From an uncultured Bacteroidia bacterium (GTDB taxonomy: Bacteria > Bacteroidota > Bacteroidia > Bacteroidales > UBA932): a DNA stretch of 43,824 bases. The stretch covers positions 1-43,824 of the forward strand of contig CACZXH010000023.1 of the NCBI GenBank assembly GCA_902785065.1. Direction: 5' to 3'. A model generated the notes under the pieces. It searched no databases. It saw only the letters and a program-made list of their open reading frames with translations, and was not told where the DNA came from. A program made the position numbers and the translations under genes. Each line of letters begins with the position of its first letter. The stretch's first letter is position 1. Shown piece after piece: positions 26,801 to 33,845 of the stretch.

Positions 26801-26927
26801 CGGCCCCGATGACTCCGTAGCCGTCGGCTCCGGAAGTCACGACGCCGGTCACTTCGATCTGCTGGGCGAAGGCCGTGAAGCCGGCGAGCAGAAGGAAGCT
26901 TGCGAAAATCGTTTTTAAATGATGCAT
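23817..26927 (-). CDS. SusC/RagA-family TonB-dependent glycan transporter
   Basis: 1036 residues, signal peptide MHHLKTIFASFLLLAGFTAF. Residues about 22-105 form the carboxypeptidase-regulatory-like domain (V-T-G-V-V-T-S-G-A-D-G), followed by DEVVVTGYTVQRKADLTGAI and the plug domain with the SusC signature P-L-Y-I-I-D-G-V-P and S-I-Q-V-L-K-D-A-A-S-A-S-I-Y-G-S-R-A-A-N-G-V-I. The rest is a 22-strand barrel ending in aromatic F (VNATLGVNVSF). It imports fructan oligosaccharides across the outer membrane with TonB energy. It is the first gene of the eight-gene PUL and has its own promoter at 26968. Confidence 0.96.
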   Translation of the reverse strand: MHHLKTIFASFLLLAGFTAFAQQIEVTGVVTSGADGYGVIGAAVMEKGTTNGVTTDFDGNFTIRVNEGAILVFSSIGYTTLELPATENMSVVMQEDAQLLDEVVVTGYTVQRKADLTGAISTVNTDDLAKQNENNPVKALQGRVPGMNISADGSPSGSATVRIRGIGTLNDNDPLYIIDGVPTKAGMHELNGNDIESIQVLKDAASASIYGSRAANGVIIITTKGGKEGKVRVDFDASVAAQTYVNRMQVLNAKEFGQVMWQGYVNDGLNPNMNALGYIYDWGYDANGIPALNGIRMNKYLDAAGTTPASDTDWFRETTRTGIIQQYNLSLSNGTERGNSFFSLGYYKNDGIIKHSDFSRLSARINTDYKLLKIGDKNILTIGEHFTLNRTSEVQAPGGFLENVLQFNPSIPVYTTEGEFAGPVGGYADRENPLARLTRNADNRYYYWRMFGDAYLNINPMKGLNLKTTFGLDYSQKEQRIFTYPVTEGTVANATNAVEAKQEHWLKWMWNAIATYNFEAGNHRGDVLLGTEINREDDTWFSGKAYDFAVLNPDYMWPSAAVGEAEAYGGGGGYTLVSYFGKVNYNYADRYLASVTLRYDGSSRFGRNNRFGMFPSVSLGWRLDKEKFLEDAMWLENLKIRASWGQTGNQEISNIARYTIYESNYGEAGFGGQSYGTSYDIAGTNGGQTLASGFKRNQLGNDDLKWETTTQTNLGLDFALFKSALYGSFEAYYKKTTDILVYMPGIGVMGEGSSQWINAGEMQNRGLEFNFGYRGEAGDFQYDFSGNISTYDNRVTKLPDTIAANGTFGGNGVESVVGHPMGAQVGYVYDGIFKSQDEIDNHATQGGAGLGRIRWKDLNGDGVINEKDQKWIYSPVPDFTWGLNIYLQYKNVDLTMFWQGVQGVDVISDLKRETDLWSGLNISNLNKGRRMLDAWSPVNMDSNIPAVSIMDNNNEKRVSSYFVENGSFAKLRTIQLGYNVPKSLCEKLHLARLRAYVSAQNLLTIKSCGFTGVDPENANFGYPIPVNATLGVNVSF

Positions 26928-26967
26928 AAGTTTATTGGTTGATTTGTAGGTGCCATGCGGTTTGCCG

Positions 26968-27011
26968 CAAAGATAGATTTACGCGGGCGAACGGGATGCA
27001 ACGTTTGTTGC
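26968..27011 (-). promoter_or_regulatory. susC promoter with a possible operator
   Basis: On the minus strand a perfect -7 box TATCTTTG lies at 26975-26968, about 40 bp upstream of the susC ATG. Near the expected -33 region an inverted repeat GCAAC-gttt-GTTGC spans 26998-27011, with a palindrome GATGCATC at 27016-27023. These could be sites for the PUL regulator; no binding consensus is known to me. Confidence 0.45.
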
Positions 27012-27033
27012 GGATGATGCATCGAATGTTTCC

Positions 27034-27065
27034 TTGTAACATTTCTTGCATTTTTTATATATTTG
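27034..27065 (+). promoter_or_regulatory. Promoter of the SDR-umuDC genes
   Basis: TTG at 27034-27036 and TATATTTG at 27058-27065, spacer 21 bp. It is divergent to the susC promoter in the 159-bp spacer. No SOS-type operator was recognised. Confidence 0.6.
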
Positions 27066-27086
27066 TGATGACAACCTTCCTGACGA

Positions 27087-27869
27087 ATGCCTGACCTCCA
27101 GAAGACCGCCCTCGTCACCGGAGCGAGCTCCGGAATCGGCCTCGAGTTCGCGCGACAGCTCGCGCGGATGGGGTATGCATTGGCGCTTGTGAGCAACCGG
27201 AAGCAGGAACTGGTCGATGCGTCCGAGGGGCTGCGAACGGCGTTTGGCGTGCCCGTGCAGACGCTCTGCATCGACCTGACCAAGCCCGGGGCCGCCGAGG
27301 AGGTGCTCGCGTGGTGTCCGGATCCGGACGTGCTTGTCAATGATGCCGGGATGTTCTTCATGGAGTATCTTTCGCCGGAGAACCTCGGGAAAGTGCGGAC
27401 GATGATGGCGCTCCACATGAATGTAGTCACGGAACTGTCCATCCTCGCAGGAGCCCGGATGAAGGAGAAGGGCGGCGGACATATCCTGAACATCTCGTCG
27501 ATGACCGCGCGTATCCCGGCGCCCGGCATCGCCATTTATTCCTCCACGAAGGCTTACCTGAAGGTTTTCGGGAAGAGCCTTTCCTACGAGCTCCGGCCCT
27601 TCGGCGTAATCGTGACCACCGTGTGTCCCTCCGCCGTGGACACGGGCCTCTATCCCCTGCCGGAGCGCCTGCGCGGATTTCTCCGCAGCATCGGCCTCAT
27701 CCGCACCCCCGAGTGGCTCGTGCGCCGCTCGCTGAAAGCCTTGTTCCGCGGCCGCCGGACCTTCAGTCCCGGCCTGACGAACTTCCTTCTGCCACCCCTC
27801 ATCGCGATCCTGCCCGCCCGCCTCATCGACCGCCTGGGCCTGAAATGGATCGCGAACCCCAACCACTGA
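27087..27869 (+). CDS. Short-chain dehydrogenase/reductase
   Basis: 260 residues of the classical SDR fold. The NAD(P)-binding motif T11-G-A-S-S-G-I-G sits at the N-terminus, N-D-A-G follows at about 85-88, and the catalytic set S138, Y151 and K155 (Y-S-S-T-K) is present. S36-N-R after the second strand favours NADPH. The substrate is not identifiable. The C-terminal 50 residues are hydrophobic and basic (FLLPPLIAILPARLIDR), suggesting membrane association as in DltE/SDR7-like reductases. It is the first of three closely spaced genes with umuD 4 bp downstream, an unusual neighbour. Confidence 0.9.
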   Translation: MPDLQKTALVTGASSGIGLEFARQLARMGYALALVSNRKQELVDASEGLRTAFGVPVQTLCIDLTKPGAAEEVLAWCPDPDVLVNDAGMFFMEYLSPENLGKVRTMMALHMNVVTELSILAGARMKEKGGGHILNISSMTARIPAPGIAIYSSTKAYLKVFGKSLSYELRPFGVIVTTVCPSAVDTGLYPLPERLRGFLRSIGLIRTPEWLVRRSLKALFRGRRTFSPGLTNFLLPPLIAILPARLIDRLGLKWIANPNH

Positions 27870-27873
27870 TAGC

Positions 27874-28293
27874 ATGGAACCCCATCCCATCACCGATACC
27901 TATTCCCTCGAATTCGCCTTCATGGGCGAAGTCAAGGCTGGTTTTCCTTCCCCGGCCGAAGACGTCCGGGAAAAGTTGGACCTCGTGAAACTCCTGGTCC
28001 GTCACAGCGCATCGACCTTTTTCTTCCGCGTGGACGGCGTGTCCATGGTGGACGCCGACATGGACGAGGGGGACATCCTCATCGTGGACCGCGCCGTAGA
28101 GCCGTACAACGACTGCAAGGCCGTCTGCTTCATCGACGGCGAGTATACCGTCAAGCGGGTGGAAATCCATGAGGACGGCGCCCTCCTGCTGCCCTGCAAC
28201 GAGCACAATCCCAAGTACAAGCCCATCCCGGTGGGCCCGGACAACCAGTTCCTCATCTGGGGCGTGGTGACCTGGGTCATCAAAAAGGCCTGA
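27874..28293 (+). CDS. umuD: UmuD-like S24 self-cleaving protein (DNA polymerase V accessory)
   Basis: 139 residues, same length as E. coli UmuD. The self-cleavage site A22-G23 lies in V-K-A-G-F-P-S-P-A-E-D, and the Ser-Lys dyad is S57 in D-G-V-S-M and K94 in Y-T-V-K-R. After DNA damage RecA filaments would trigger cleavage, and UmuD' joins UmuC for translesion synthesis. The gene is followed after 8 bp by umuC. It could regulate itself as small LexA-like proteins do, but there is no DNA-binding domain. Confidence 0.94.
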   Translation: MEPHPITDTYSLEFAFMGEVKAGFPSPAEDVREKLDLVKLLVRHSASTFFFRVDGVSMVDADMDEGDILIVDRAVEPYNDCKAVCFIDGEYTVKRVEIHEDGALLLPCNEHNPKYKPIPVGPDNQFLIWGVVTWVIKKA

Positions 28294-28301
28294 CCGCGCC
28301 C

Positions 28302-29567
28302 ATGTACGCCCTTGCCGACTGCAACAACTTCTTCGCTTCGTGCGAACGGGTTTTCCGTCCGGATTTGAACGGGAAACCGGTCATCGTGCTGTCCAACAAC
28401 GACGGCTGCGCGGTGGCCCGCTCGAACGAAGCGAAGGCGCTCGGCATCAAGATGGGCGACCCCTATTTCAAGATCCGGGATATCATTGAGCGGAACCATG
28501 TCGCGGTATTCTCGTCCAATTTCGCGCTGTACGGCGACATGTCGCGCCGGGTGCAGGAAGTGCTCCGCAGCTTCGCGCCGGCTGTGGAACAGTATTCCAT
28601 CGACGAGTCTTTCCTAGACCTGACCGGGATGGAGCATGTCGATTTCGCCGCCTTCGCCCGGGAGGTATCCCGCGCCTGCTGGAAGTACACGTCCATCCCG
28701 GTTTCCGTGGGCGTCGCTCCGACGAAAACCCTGGCGAAGATCGCCTCGAAGCTTTGCAAGCAGTATCCCAAGCTCCAGGGCGGGTGCTATATGTACCGCC
28801 CGCAGGACATCGAAAAGGTGCTCCGCAAGTTCCCGGCGAAGGATGTCTGGGGCATCGGCCACCGGTCGGTGAAAAAGCTGGAGACGATGGGCGTGAAAAC
28901 GGCCTGGGACTACACCCAGCTCCCGGAAACGACCGTCCGGAAGCTCTTCGCGCTCCCCGGATTCCGCACCTGGAAGGAACTCAAAGGCATTTCCTGCGTG
29001 GAATTCGAGGACATGGTCGAACCCAAGCAGAGCATCTGCGTCTCGCGCTCTTTCGCGCATGAAATCACGACGCTTCCTGAACTCTCCGAACAAGTCGCAA
29101 CTTTCGCCATGAGCGCCGTCGCCAAACTCCGGAAGCAGGGCTCCCTGGCCCAGGAAATCACCGTTTTCGCGATGACGAACCGCTTCAAGGACGACGCGCC
29201 GCAGACGTCCGGCGGCGTGTGCGTGCCCTTCCCTGACGCTACGGCGGACCACCGCACGGTGGTCCTCGCGGCGGTGGAAGGCTGCCGTCGGCTCTTCCGC
29301 CCGGGCTTCGGCTACAAGAAAGCCGGCGTGGTGTTCACGCGGATCGTCCAGGCCGCGGACCACACCCGCTCCCTCTTCGAGGACCAGGTCGCGGCCGGCA
29401 AGGAAGCCCGCCTGTCCGAGACCCTCGACACGATCACGCGCACCTTCGGGCCCGGCGCCGTCCTCTTCGGCGCCCAGGGCGACGGAACCATCCGCAACGC
29501 CCGTGAGCACCAATCTCCCCACTATACCACCCTGTGGTCCGACATCCCGGGGGTGAAGGTGGAATAA
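28302..29567 (+). CDS. umuC: UmuC-like Y-family DNA polymerase V catalytic subunit
   Basis: 421 residues, the normal UmuC length. The N-terminus MYALADCNNFFASCERVFRP holds the first catalytic aspartate D6, and Y-S-I-D101-E102-S-F the other acidic pair. The palm and fingers are followed by helix-hairpin-helix thumb (VWGIGHRSVKKLETMGVKTA), little finger and the C-terminal UmuC extension. The protein copies past lesions at the cost of accuracy. It forms an operon with umuD and possibly the SDR gene, and is transcribed toward polA, 28 bp away, so two DNA polymerases sit side by side. Confidence 0.95.
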   Translation: MYALADCNNFFASCERVFRPDLNGKPVIVLSNNDGCAVARSNEAKALGIKMGDPYFKIRDIIERNHVAVFSSNFALYGDMSRRVQEVLRSFAPAVEQYSIDESFLDLTGMEHVDFAAFAREVSRACWKYTSIPVSVGVAPTKTLAKIASKLCKQYPKLQGGCYMYRPQDIEKVLRKFPAKDVWGIGHRSVKKLETMGVKTAWDYTQLPETTVRKLFALPGFRTWKELKGISCVEFEDMVEPKQSICVSRSFAHEITTLPELSEQVATFAMSAVAKLRKQGSLAQEITVFAMTNRFKDDAPQTSGGVCVPFPDATADHRTVVLAAVEGCRRLFRPGFGYKKAGVVFTRIVQAADHTRSLFEDQVAAGKEARLSETLDTITRTFGPGAVLFGAQGDGTIRNAREHQSPHYTTLWSDIPGVKVE

Positions 29568-29581
29568 TCCAGATTTTTGCC

Positions 29582-29589
29582 TATCTTTG
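29582..29589 (+). promoter_or_regulatory. -7 box directly before polA
   Basis: A perfect TATCTTTG lies only 6 bp before the polA ATG. No clear TTTG is present 20 bp further upstream. If used, the transcript would begin at or next to the start codon, leaving no room for a leader. Confidence 0.45.
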
Positions 29590-29595
29590 TTTGAT

Positions 29596-32226
29596 ATGGA
29601 CAAATTGTTTCTCATAGACGGACACGCGCTCGTCTTCAAGATGTACTACGCCTTTCTCCGGAGGCCGATGATCAACTCGAAGGGGGCGGACATGTCTATC
29701 CTGTACGGCTTTACGAAGTATCTGCTGGAGATGGTGGAGCGGGAGAAGCCCACGCATCTGGCGGTGGCCTTTGACCCGCCGGGTGGAACGTTCCGCAACG
29801 AACTGTACCCCGAATACAAGGGCACGCGCCCGCCGACTCCGCAACTTATCATCGACGCGCTGGAGCCCCTCACGGAGCTGGTGCAGGCGATGAACATTCC
29901 CGTGCTGATGATCAAGGGGTTCGAGGCCGACGACGTGATCGGCTCGATGGCCCTCCGCAGCGCACGGGAAGGGATGGACGTGTACATGGTCACGCCTGAC
30001 AAGGACTACGGCCAGCTCATCTCGGAGCACGTTTTCCAGTACAAGCCCGGGAAGTCCGGCGGTGACGACGAGATCGTCGACCGCACGGCCATCTGTGAGA
30101 AATGGGGCATCCTGGACCCGGTCCAGATCATCGACATGCTCGCCATTTGCGGCGATTCGGCGGACAACGTGCCGGGCGTCAAGGGCATCGGCGAGGTGGG
30201 CGCCGGAAAGCTGGTGTCCAAGTACGGCAGCATCGAGAACATCTATGCCCATCTGTCCGAGCTCTCCCCGCGCCAGCAGGCACAGTTCGAGGAGGCGCGT
30301 AGTTATATCCAACTGTCCAAGGAACTCGTGACCATTAAGACCGACATCCCGCTGGAAACAACCGCGGAGGACATGCGGCTGGACATGAACTTCTCCCCCG
30401 CCATCGCGGACCTCTTCGAGAAATACGAGTTCAACTCCCTCAAGCGCTTCATCGCGCACGTGGGGCCGTCGGCAGCCTCCCAGGAAAGAAAAGAATTCAT
30501 TGTCAATGAGATAACGGCGGCCGAAATGGTCCGGGCCGTGAAGAAAGCCGGCTGCTGCGGCCTCATCACCGAGGCGTATTCCGAAGGTATCTTCGCCCCG
30601 GTCAAGCGGGTCATCCTCGGCTGCGAGGACAAGGACTGCACCGTCCCAGGGGACCGGCTGGACGCCGTCCGGGAGGTCCTCGAGGACGCTTCCATCGACA
30701 AATACGGCTACGACCTCAAGCTGCAGGCGAACCTCCTCGCCCACGCGGGCATCGCGTTGGAAGGCCGCTGGTACGACATTCCGCTGATGCATTACCTCAT
30801 CGACCCGGAGAAGAGCCACGCCGTGGACATCCTCTCGCGGAGCTATCTCAACGTCGAACTGGAGGAGGCCCCGGCGGAGGCCGGGACGGGCTCCCTATTC
30901 GACGAGGCGCCCGAGGAGACCACGGCCTCCCGCTCCCGCGAAGCGGCCGCCCTCGTCCTCCTCGGCGGCAAGGTCCTCGACGAGCTCGCCGACCGCAAGA
31001 AACTCTACGACGACATGGAGGAGCCGCTGTCCAAGGTGCTCGCAAAGATGGAGCGCGCCGGCGTGAAGGTGGACCTGCGGCAGCTGGATCAGTTCGCTCA
31101 GGGGCTCCGGAAGGAGCTCGAAGAGCGGCAGGCGCACATCCGGGAGATGGTCGGCGAGCCCGACCTGAACATTTCGTCCCCCAAGCAGGTGGGCGACATC
31201 CTGTTCGACAAGCTGAAGCTGGATCCGAAGGCGAAAAAGAGCTCCCGGGGCCAGTACTCCACCGACGAAGCCACCCTACTCGCCATCGCGGACCGGCATC
31301 CCGTCGTAGACGAGATCCTGGAATTCCGCGCTGTCAAGAAACTGTTATCGACCTATATCGAGCCGTTCCCGGCCTATGTCTCGCCCGTGGACGGTCGTGT
31401 CCATACGACGTTCAATCAGGCGCTTACCGCCACCGGACGCCTGTCCAGTTCCAACCCGAACCTGCAGAACATCCCCATTCGCACCGAGCGCGGCAAGGAG
31501 ATCCGCAAGGCCTTTATCCCGGGAACGCCGGAGGGCGTGATCGTGTCCGCAGACTACTCGCAGATCGAGCTCCGCATCATGGCGCACCTCAGCCAGGACG
31601 GGCACCTCGTGAAGGCGTTCCGAGATGGGGACGATGTCCACGCCGCCACGGCGGCGAAGATCTACGGAATACCCCTGTCCGAGGTGACGCGCGAGCAGCG
31701 CGGCCGCGCCAAGACGGCGAACTTCGGCATCATGTACGGCATCTCCTCCTTCGGCCTCGCGCAGCGGCTGCACCTGGGCCGGAAGGAAGCCAAGGACCTG
31801 ATTGACGGTTACTTCGCATCCTTCCCGGCCATCCGGTCGTTCATCAACGACAGCATCGGCTTCGCCCGCGAGAACGGGTATGTGGAGACGCTCTTCGGCC
31901 GCCGCCGCTACCTCCCGGACATCAACGCGAAGAACGCCACCGTGCGCTCCCTGGCCGAACGGAACGCTGTGAACGCCCCTATCCAGGGCACCGCGGCGGA
32001 TATCATCAAGCTCGCGATGATCGGCGTGGACAAGCGCCTCACGGAAGCCGGGCTTAAGAGCCGGATGGTCCTGCAGATCCACGACGAACTGATGTTCGAC
32101 GCCCTCCCGGAGGAAGTCCCGGCGCTGAAGAAGATCGTAGTCGACGTGATGGAGAATGTCCTGAAACTGTCCGTCCCGCTCACGGTGGAGTGCTCGGACG
32201 GTAAAAACTGGCTGGAGGCGCACTGA
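29596..32226 (+). CDS. polA: DNA polymerase I
   Basis: 876 residues from the ATG at 29596; an in-frame TTG three codons upstream overlaps the -7 box and is unlikely. The 5'-3' exonuclease domain (1 to about 290) has FLIDGHALVFKMYYAFLRRP, G-F-E-A-D-D-V-I-G and T-P-D-K-D-Y-G. The middle domain (about 300-480) lacks a recognisable D-x-E motif: where F-D-T-E-T is expected it reads GCCGLITEAYSEG, so proofreading is probably absent. The polymerase domain has motif A S-A-D653-Y-S-Q-I-E-L-R, motif B R-A-K-T-A-N-F-G-I-M-Y-G and motif C Q-I-H829-D830-E-L. It fills gaps and removes RNA primers. The next gene begins one base after its stop. Confidence 0.95.
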   Translation: MDKLFLIDGHALVFKMYYAFLRRPMINSKGADMSILYGFTKYLLEMVEREKPTHLAVAFDPPGGTFRNELYPEYKGTRPPTPQLIIDALEPLTELVQAMNIPVLMIKGFEADDVIGSMALRSAREGMDVYMVTPDKDYGQLISEHVFQYKPGKSGGDDEIVDRTAICEKWGILDPVQIIDMLAICGDSADNVPGVKGIGEVGAGKLVSKYGSIENIYAHLSELSPRQQAQFEEARSYIQLSKELVTIKTDIPLETTAEDMRLDMNFSPAIADLFEKYEFNSLKRFIAHVGPSAASQERKEFIVNEITAAEMVRAVKKAGCCGLITEAYSEGIFAPVKRVILGCEDKDCTVPGDRLDAVREVLEDASIDKYGYDLKLQANLLAHAGIALEGRWYDIPLMHYLIDPEKSHAVDILSRSYLNVELEEAPAEAGTGSLFDEAPEETTASRSREAAALVLLGGKVLDELADRKKLYDDMEEPLSKVLAKMERAGVKVDLRQLDQFAQGLRKELEERQAHIREMVGEPDLNISSPKQVGDILFDKLKLDPKAKKSSRGQYSTDEATLLAIADRHPVVDEILEFRAVKKLLSTYIEPFPAYVSPVDGRVHTTFNQALTATGRLSSSNPNLQNIPIRTERGKEIRKAFIPGTPEGVIVSADYSQIELRIMAHLSQDGHLVKAFRDGDDVHAATAAKIYGIPLSEVTREQRGRAKTANFGIMYGISSFGLAQRLHLGRKEAKDLIDGYFASFPAIRSFINDSIGFARENGYVETLFGRRRYLPDINAKNATVRSLAERNAVNAPIQGTAADIIKLAMIGVDKRLTEAGLKSRMVLQIHDELMFDALPEEVPALKKIVVDVMENVLKLSVPLTVECSDGKNWLEAH

Positions 32227-32227
32227 G

Positions 32228-32812
32228 ATGGGATACCTGGATATGCCTGAGAAAGAGTTGGTGCGCCGCGCCGTCGCCGGCGACCAGATGGCCTACCGCG
32301 CCATCTACCAACTGCACGAGAAAGCCATCCGTGGGCGCGTGAGCGGCTATTTCAAGTGGAAGGCCGATGTGGACGACGTCGTGTCCGAAAGCTTCCAGAA
32401 AGCTTTCACGAACCTGCCGAGCTTCGACACGGAGCGGGAACTGCGGCCGTGGCTGTCCACCATCGCCACCCGCACCGCCCTGGACCACCTCGCCAGTATC
32501 AAGCGCGAGGACCAGAAGAAGGAAGGCATCCTGCTCAAGGCCGGGGAGGCCGGCCTCGAAGGGCAGGGACCGCTCACCGACGTGGACCCGGAGGAAGAAA
32601 TCATCAACGGGGAGAACCACGAGCGGCTGATGGCCTTCATCGAAGAACTCTCCCCGCTGTATAAGGAGGTAATGATCAAGTACATGATCGAGGAGCTGGA
32701 ATACGAGGAGATCGCGAAGGAACTGAAACTGGAGCTGAACACGGTCCGCACCCGCATCCGCCGCGGCAAGCAGCAGCTGGCGGAAATGATGCTCCGAGGA
32801 GAAATCGAATGA
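32228..32812 (+). CDS. ECF-type RNA polymerase sigma factor
   Basis: 194 residues. Region 2 runs from about 10 to 90 (AYRAIYQLHEKAIRGRVSGY, D-V-D-D-V-V-S-E-S-F-Q-K-A-F, W-L-S-T-I-A-T-R-T-A-L-D-H-L). Region 4 at about 135-190 has the helix-turn-helix YEEIAKELKLELNTVRTRIRRGKQQL. The linker between them is long and acidic (DVDPEEEIIN). It directs RNA polymerase to a set of promoters that cannot be told from the sequence. No anti-sigma gene is adjacent; instead it sits between polA (1 bp upstream) and rsmG (4-bp ATGA overlap), an arrangement seen in Bacteroidota. Confidence 0.9.
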   Translation: MGYLDMPEKELVRRAVAGDQMAYRAIYQLHEKAIRGRVSGYFKWKADVDDVVSESFQKAFTNLPSFDTERELRPWLSTIATRTALDHLASIKREDQKKEGILLKAGEAGLEGQGPLTDVDPEEEIINGENHERLMAFIEELSPLYKEVMIKYMIEELEYEEIAKELKLELNTVRTRIRRGKQQLAEMMLRGEIE

Positions 32813-33462
32813 CACCGCAGGAATTCATCGACTTTGTCCGGTCCGATTTCGACCTGACACCCGCGCAGGAGGAACAGTTCCTTGCCTGCGACGCCCTGTA
32901 CCGCGACTGGAACGCGAAGATCAACGTGATCTCGCGGAAGGACATCGACGGTCTCTACGACCATCACGTCCTTCACTCCCTTGCCATCGCCCGCTACCTG
33001 CTCACGCAGCCGGAAACGCTGGAGAAGTTCCGCACGGCCGATGTCCTGGACCTCGGCACCGGTGGCGGCTTCCCGGGCATCCCGCTGGCCATCCTGTTCC
33101 CGGAGGCCCGGTTCACGCTGTGCGATTCCGTGGGCAAGAAAACCATCGTCGCAAAGGCCGTAGCCGAGGCCCTGGGGCTGAAGAACGTGGAAGTGGTCAA
33201 TGCCCGGGCGGAATCCCTGCCGAAGCAGTTCGGTTTCGTCGTCTCCCGCGCCGTCGCCTCGCTCCCGGACTTCTACCCCTGGGTGAAGGGCAAGTTCACC
33301 GAGGGCATCCTCTATCTCAAGGGCGGCGATGTCGTTGAGGAAATTGCGGAAGTGATGGCCCGCCACCGCCTCCGCCGCGGCTCCGTCCACACCTGGCCCG
33401 TCTCCGCCTGGCTCCACGACGCGTACTACGACGGGAAACTGGTGATTTTTATTGAAAAATAA
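32809..33462 (+). CDS. rsmG: 16S rRNA (guanine-527-N7)-methyltransferase
   Basis: 217 residues, family length 200-240. RsmG transfers a methyl group from S-adenosylmethionine to N7 of G527 of 16S rRNA. The SAM-binding motif is V-L-D-L-G-T-G-G-G-F-P-G-I-P (residues 79-92), preceded by the family-typical W-N-A-K-I-N-V-I-S-R and D-H-H-V-L-H-S-L. The V-V-S-R-A-V-A motif is near residue 146. The ATG overlaps the sigma gene stop. A fresh promoter for rpmH begins right after its stop, so this is the last gene of the polA unit. Confidence 0.95.
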   Translation: MTPQEFIDFVRSDFDLTPAQEEQFLACDALYRDWNAKINVISRKDIDGLYDHHVLHSLAIARYLLTQPETLEKFRTADVLDLGTGGGFPGIPLAILFPEARFTLCDSVGKKTIVAKAVAEALGLKNVEVVNARAESLPKQFGFVVSRAVASLPDFYPWVKGKFTEGILYLKGGDVVEEIAEVMARHRLRRGSVHTWPVSAWLHDAYYDGKLVIFIEK

Positions 33463-33463
33463 A

Positions 33464-33495
33464 TTTGGCGGTTTCCCCCGAAATTGCTACCTTTG
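33464..33495 (+). promoter_or_regulatory. Promoter of rpmH
   Basis: TTTG at 33464-33467 and TACCTTTG at 33488-33495 with a 20-bp spacer, starting 2 bp after the rsmG stop. Confidence 0.7.
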
Positions 33496-33549
33496 CAGTC
33501 CGTCCGTGAAAACGGCTCCAAATCAGCAAAAATATAAAAGATAAATACG

Positions 33550-33765
33550 ATGAAAAGAACATTTCAACCCTCCAACCGCAAGCGCGTGAACAAGCACGGC
33601 TTCCGCGCCCGCATGGCCTCCGCCAACGGCCGCCGCGTGCTCTCCGCCCGTCGTCGTCACTGCCGCAAGAAGATCGACTGGAATCAGAAACTGAAACAGG
33701 CTCCGGGATATCCCGAAGCCTGTTTTTTTACCCCCTTCCAGGAGGGCGGGGTGCTCTCGCAGTAG
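33550..33765 (+). CDS. rpmH: 50S ribosomal protein L34 with abnormal C-terminal tail
   Basis: The first 40 residues ([36 protein letters not shown]) are a clear L34, a small basic protein that threads through 23S rRNA. L34 is normally 44-53 residues and ends near G-R-K-K-L-T-V-S-D-E; here it reads [12 protein letters not shown] and runs on to 71 residues. The tail is read through a strong terminator hairpin (33694-33730), which is unlikely for a real gene. The motif AAGATCGACTGG that replaces the usual end also occurs in the purine permease gene, a fragment of which lies downstream. The start is certain, the end is not. Confidence 0.8.
   Translation: MKRTFQPSNRKRVNKHGFRARMASANGRRVLSARRRHCRKKIDWNQKLKQAPGYPEACFFTPFQEGGVLSQ
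33694..33730 (+). terminator. Terminator of rpmH, lying inside the extended reading frame
   Basis: AAACAGGCT pairs with AGCCTGTTT, extended inward after one mismatch by CGGG-atat-CCCG, followed by a T7 run. A strong rho-independent terminator. Confidence 0.85.
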
Positions 33766-33792
33766 TCCTCCCAGTCGATCTTCGCGACCGGG
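33752..33792. repeat. 41-bp fragment matching the purine permease gene
   Basis: Positions 33752-33792 match 40560-40600, within the NCS2 permease gene, at 40 of 41 bases in the same orientation. Read on the minus strand it encodes [10 protein letters not shown]. It lies in the spacer after rpmH with no permease gene around it. It also contains CCAGTCGATCTTC, the inverse complement of 33669-33681 in the rpmH tail. Confidence 0.8.
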
Positions 33793-33845
33793 GGCGAGGC
33801 ACGTCTGAACGCGCAAGGAGGAACGATTTGGAGAGGATTCTCTAA

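Noticed and set aside
22104-26918. Very long open frame (about 1600 codons) on the plus strand opposite susC and susD
   Set aside because: It mirrors the two real genes in an antisense frame; high GC and codon bias leave few stops. The translation is of odd composition with no signal or domain.
26928-27086. SOS operator for the SDR-umuDC genes
   Set aside because: No convincing palindrome of a LexA type was found next to the promoter; the palindromes present lie closer to susC.
29587-29595. TTG start for polA three codons upstream
   Set aside because: It lies inside a perfect -7 box; the ATG at 29596 gives the family N-terminus.
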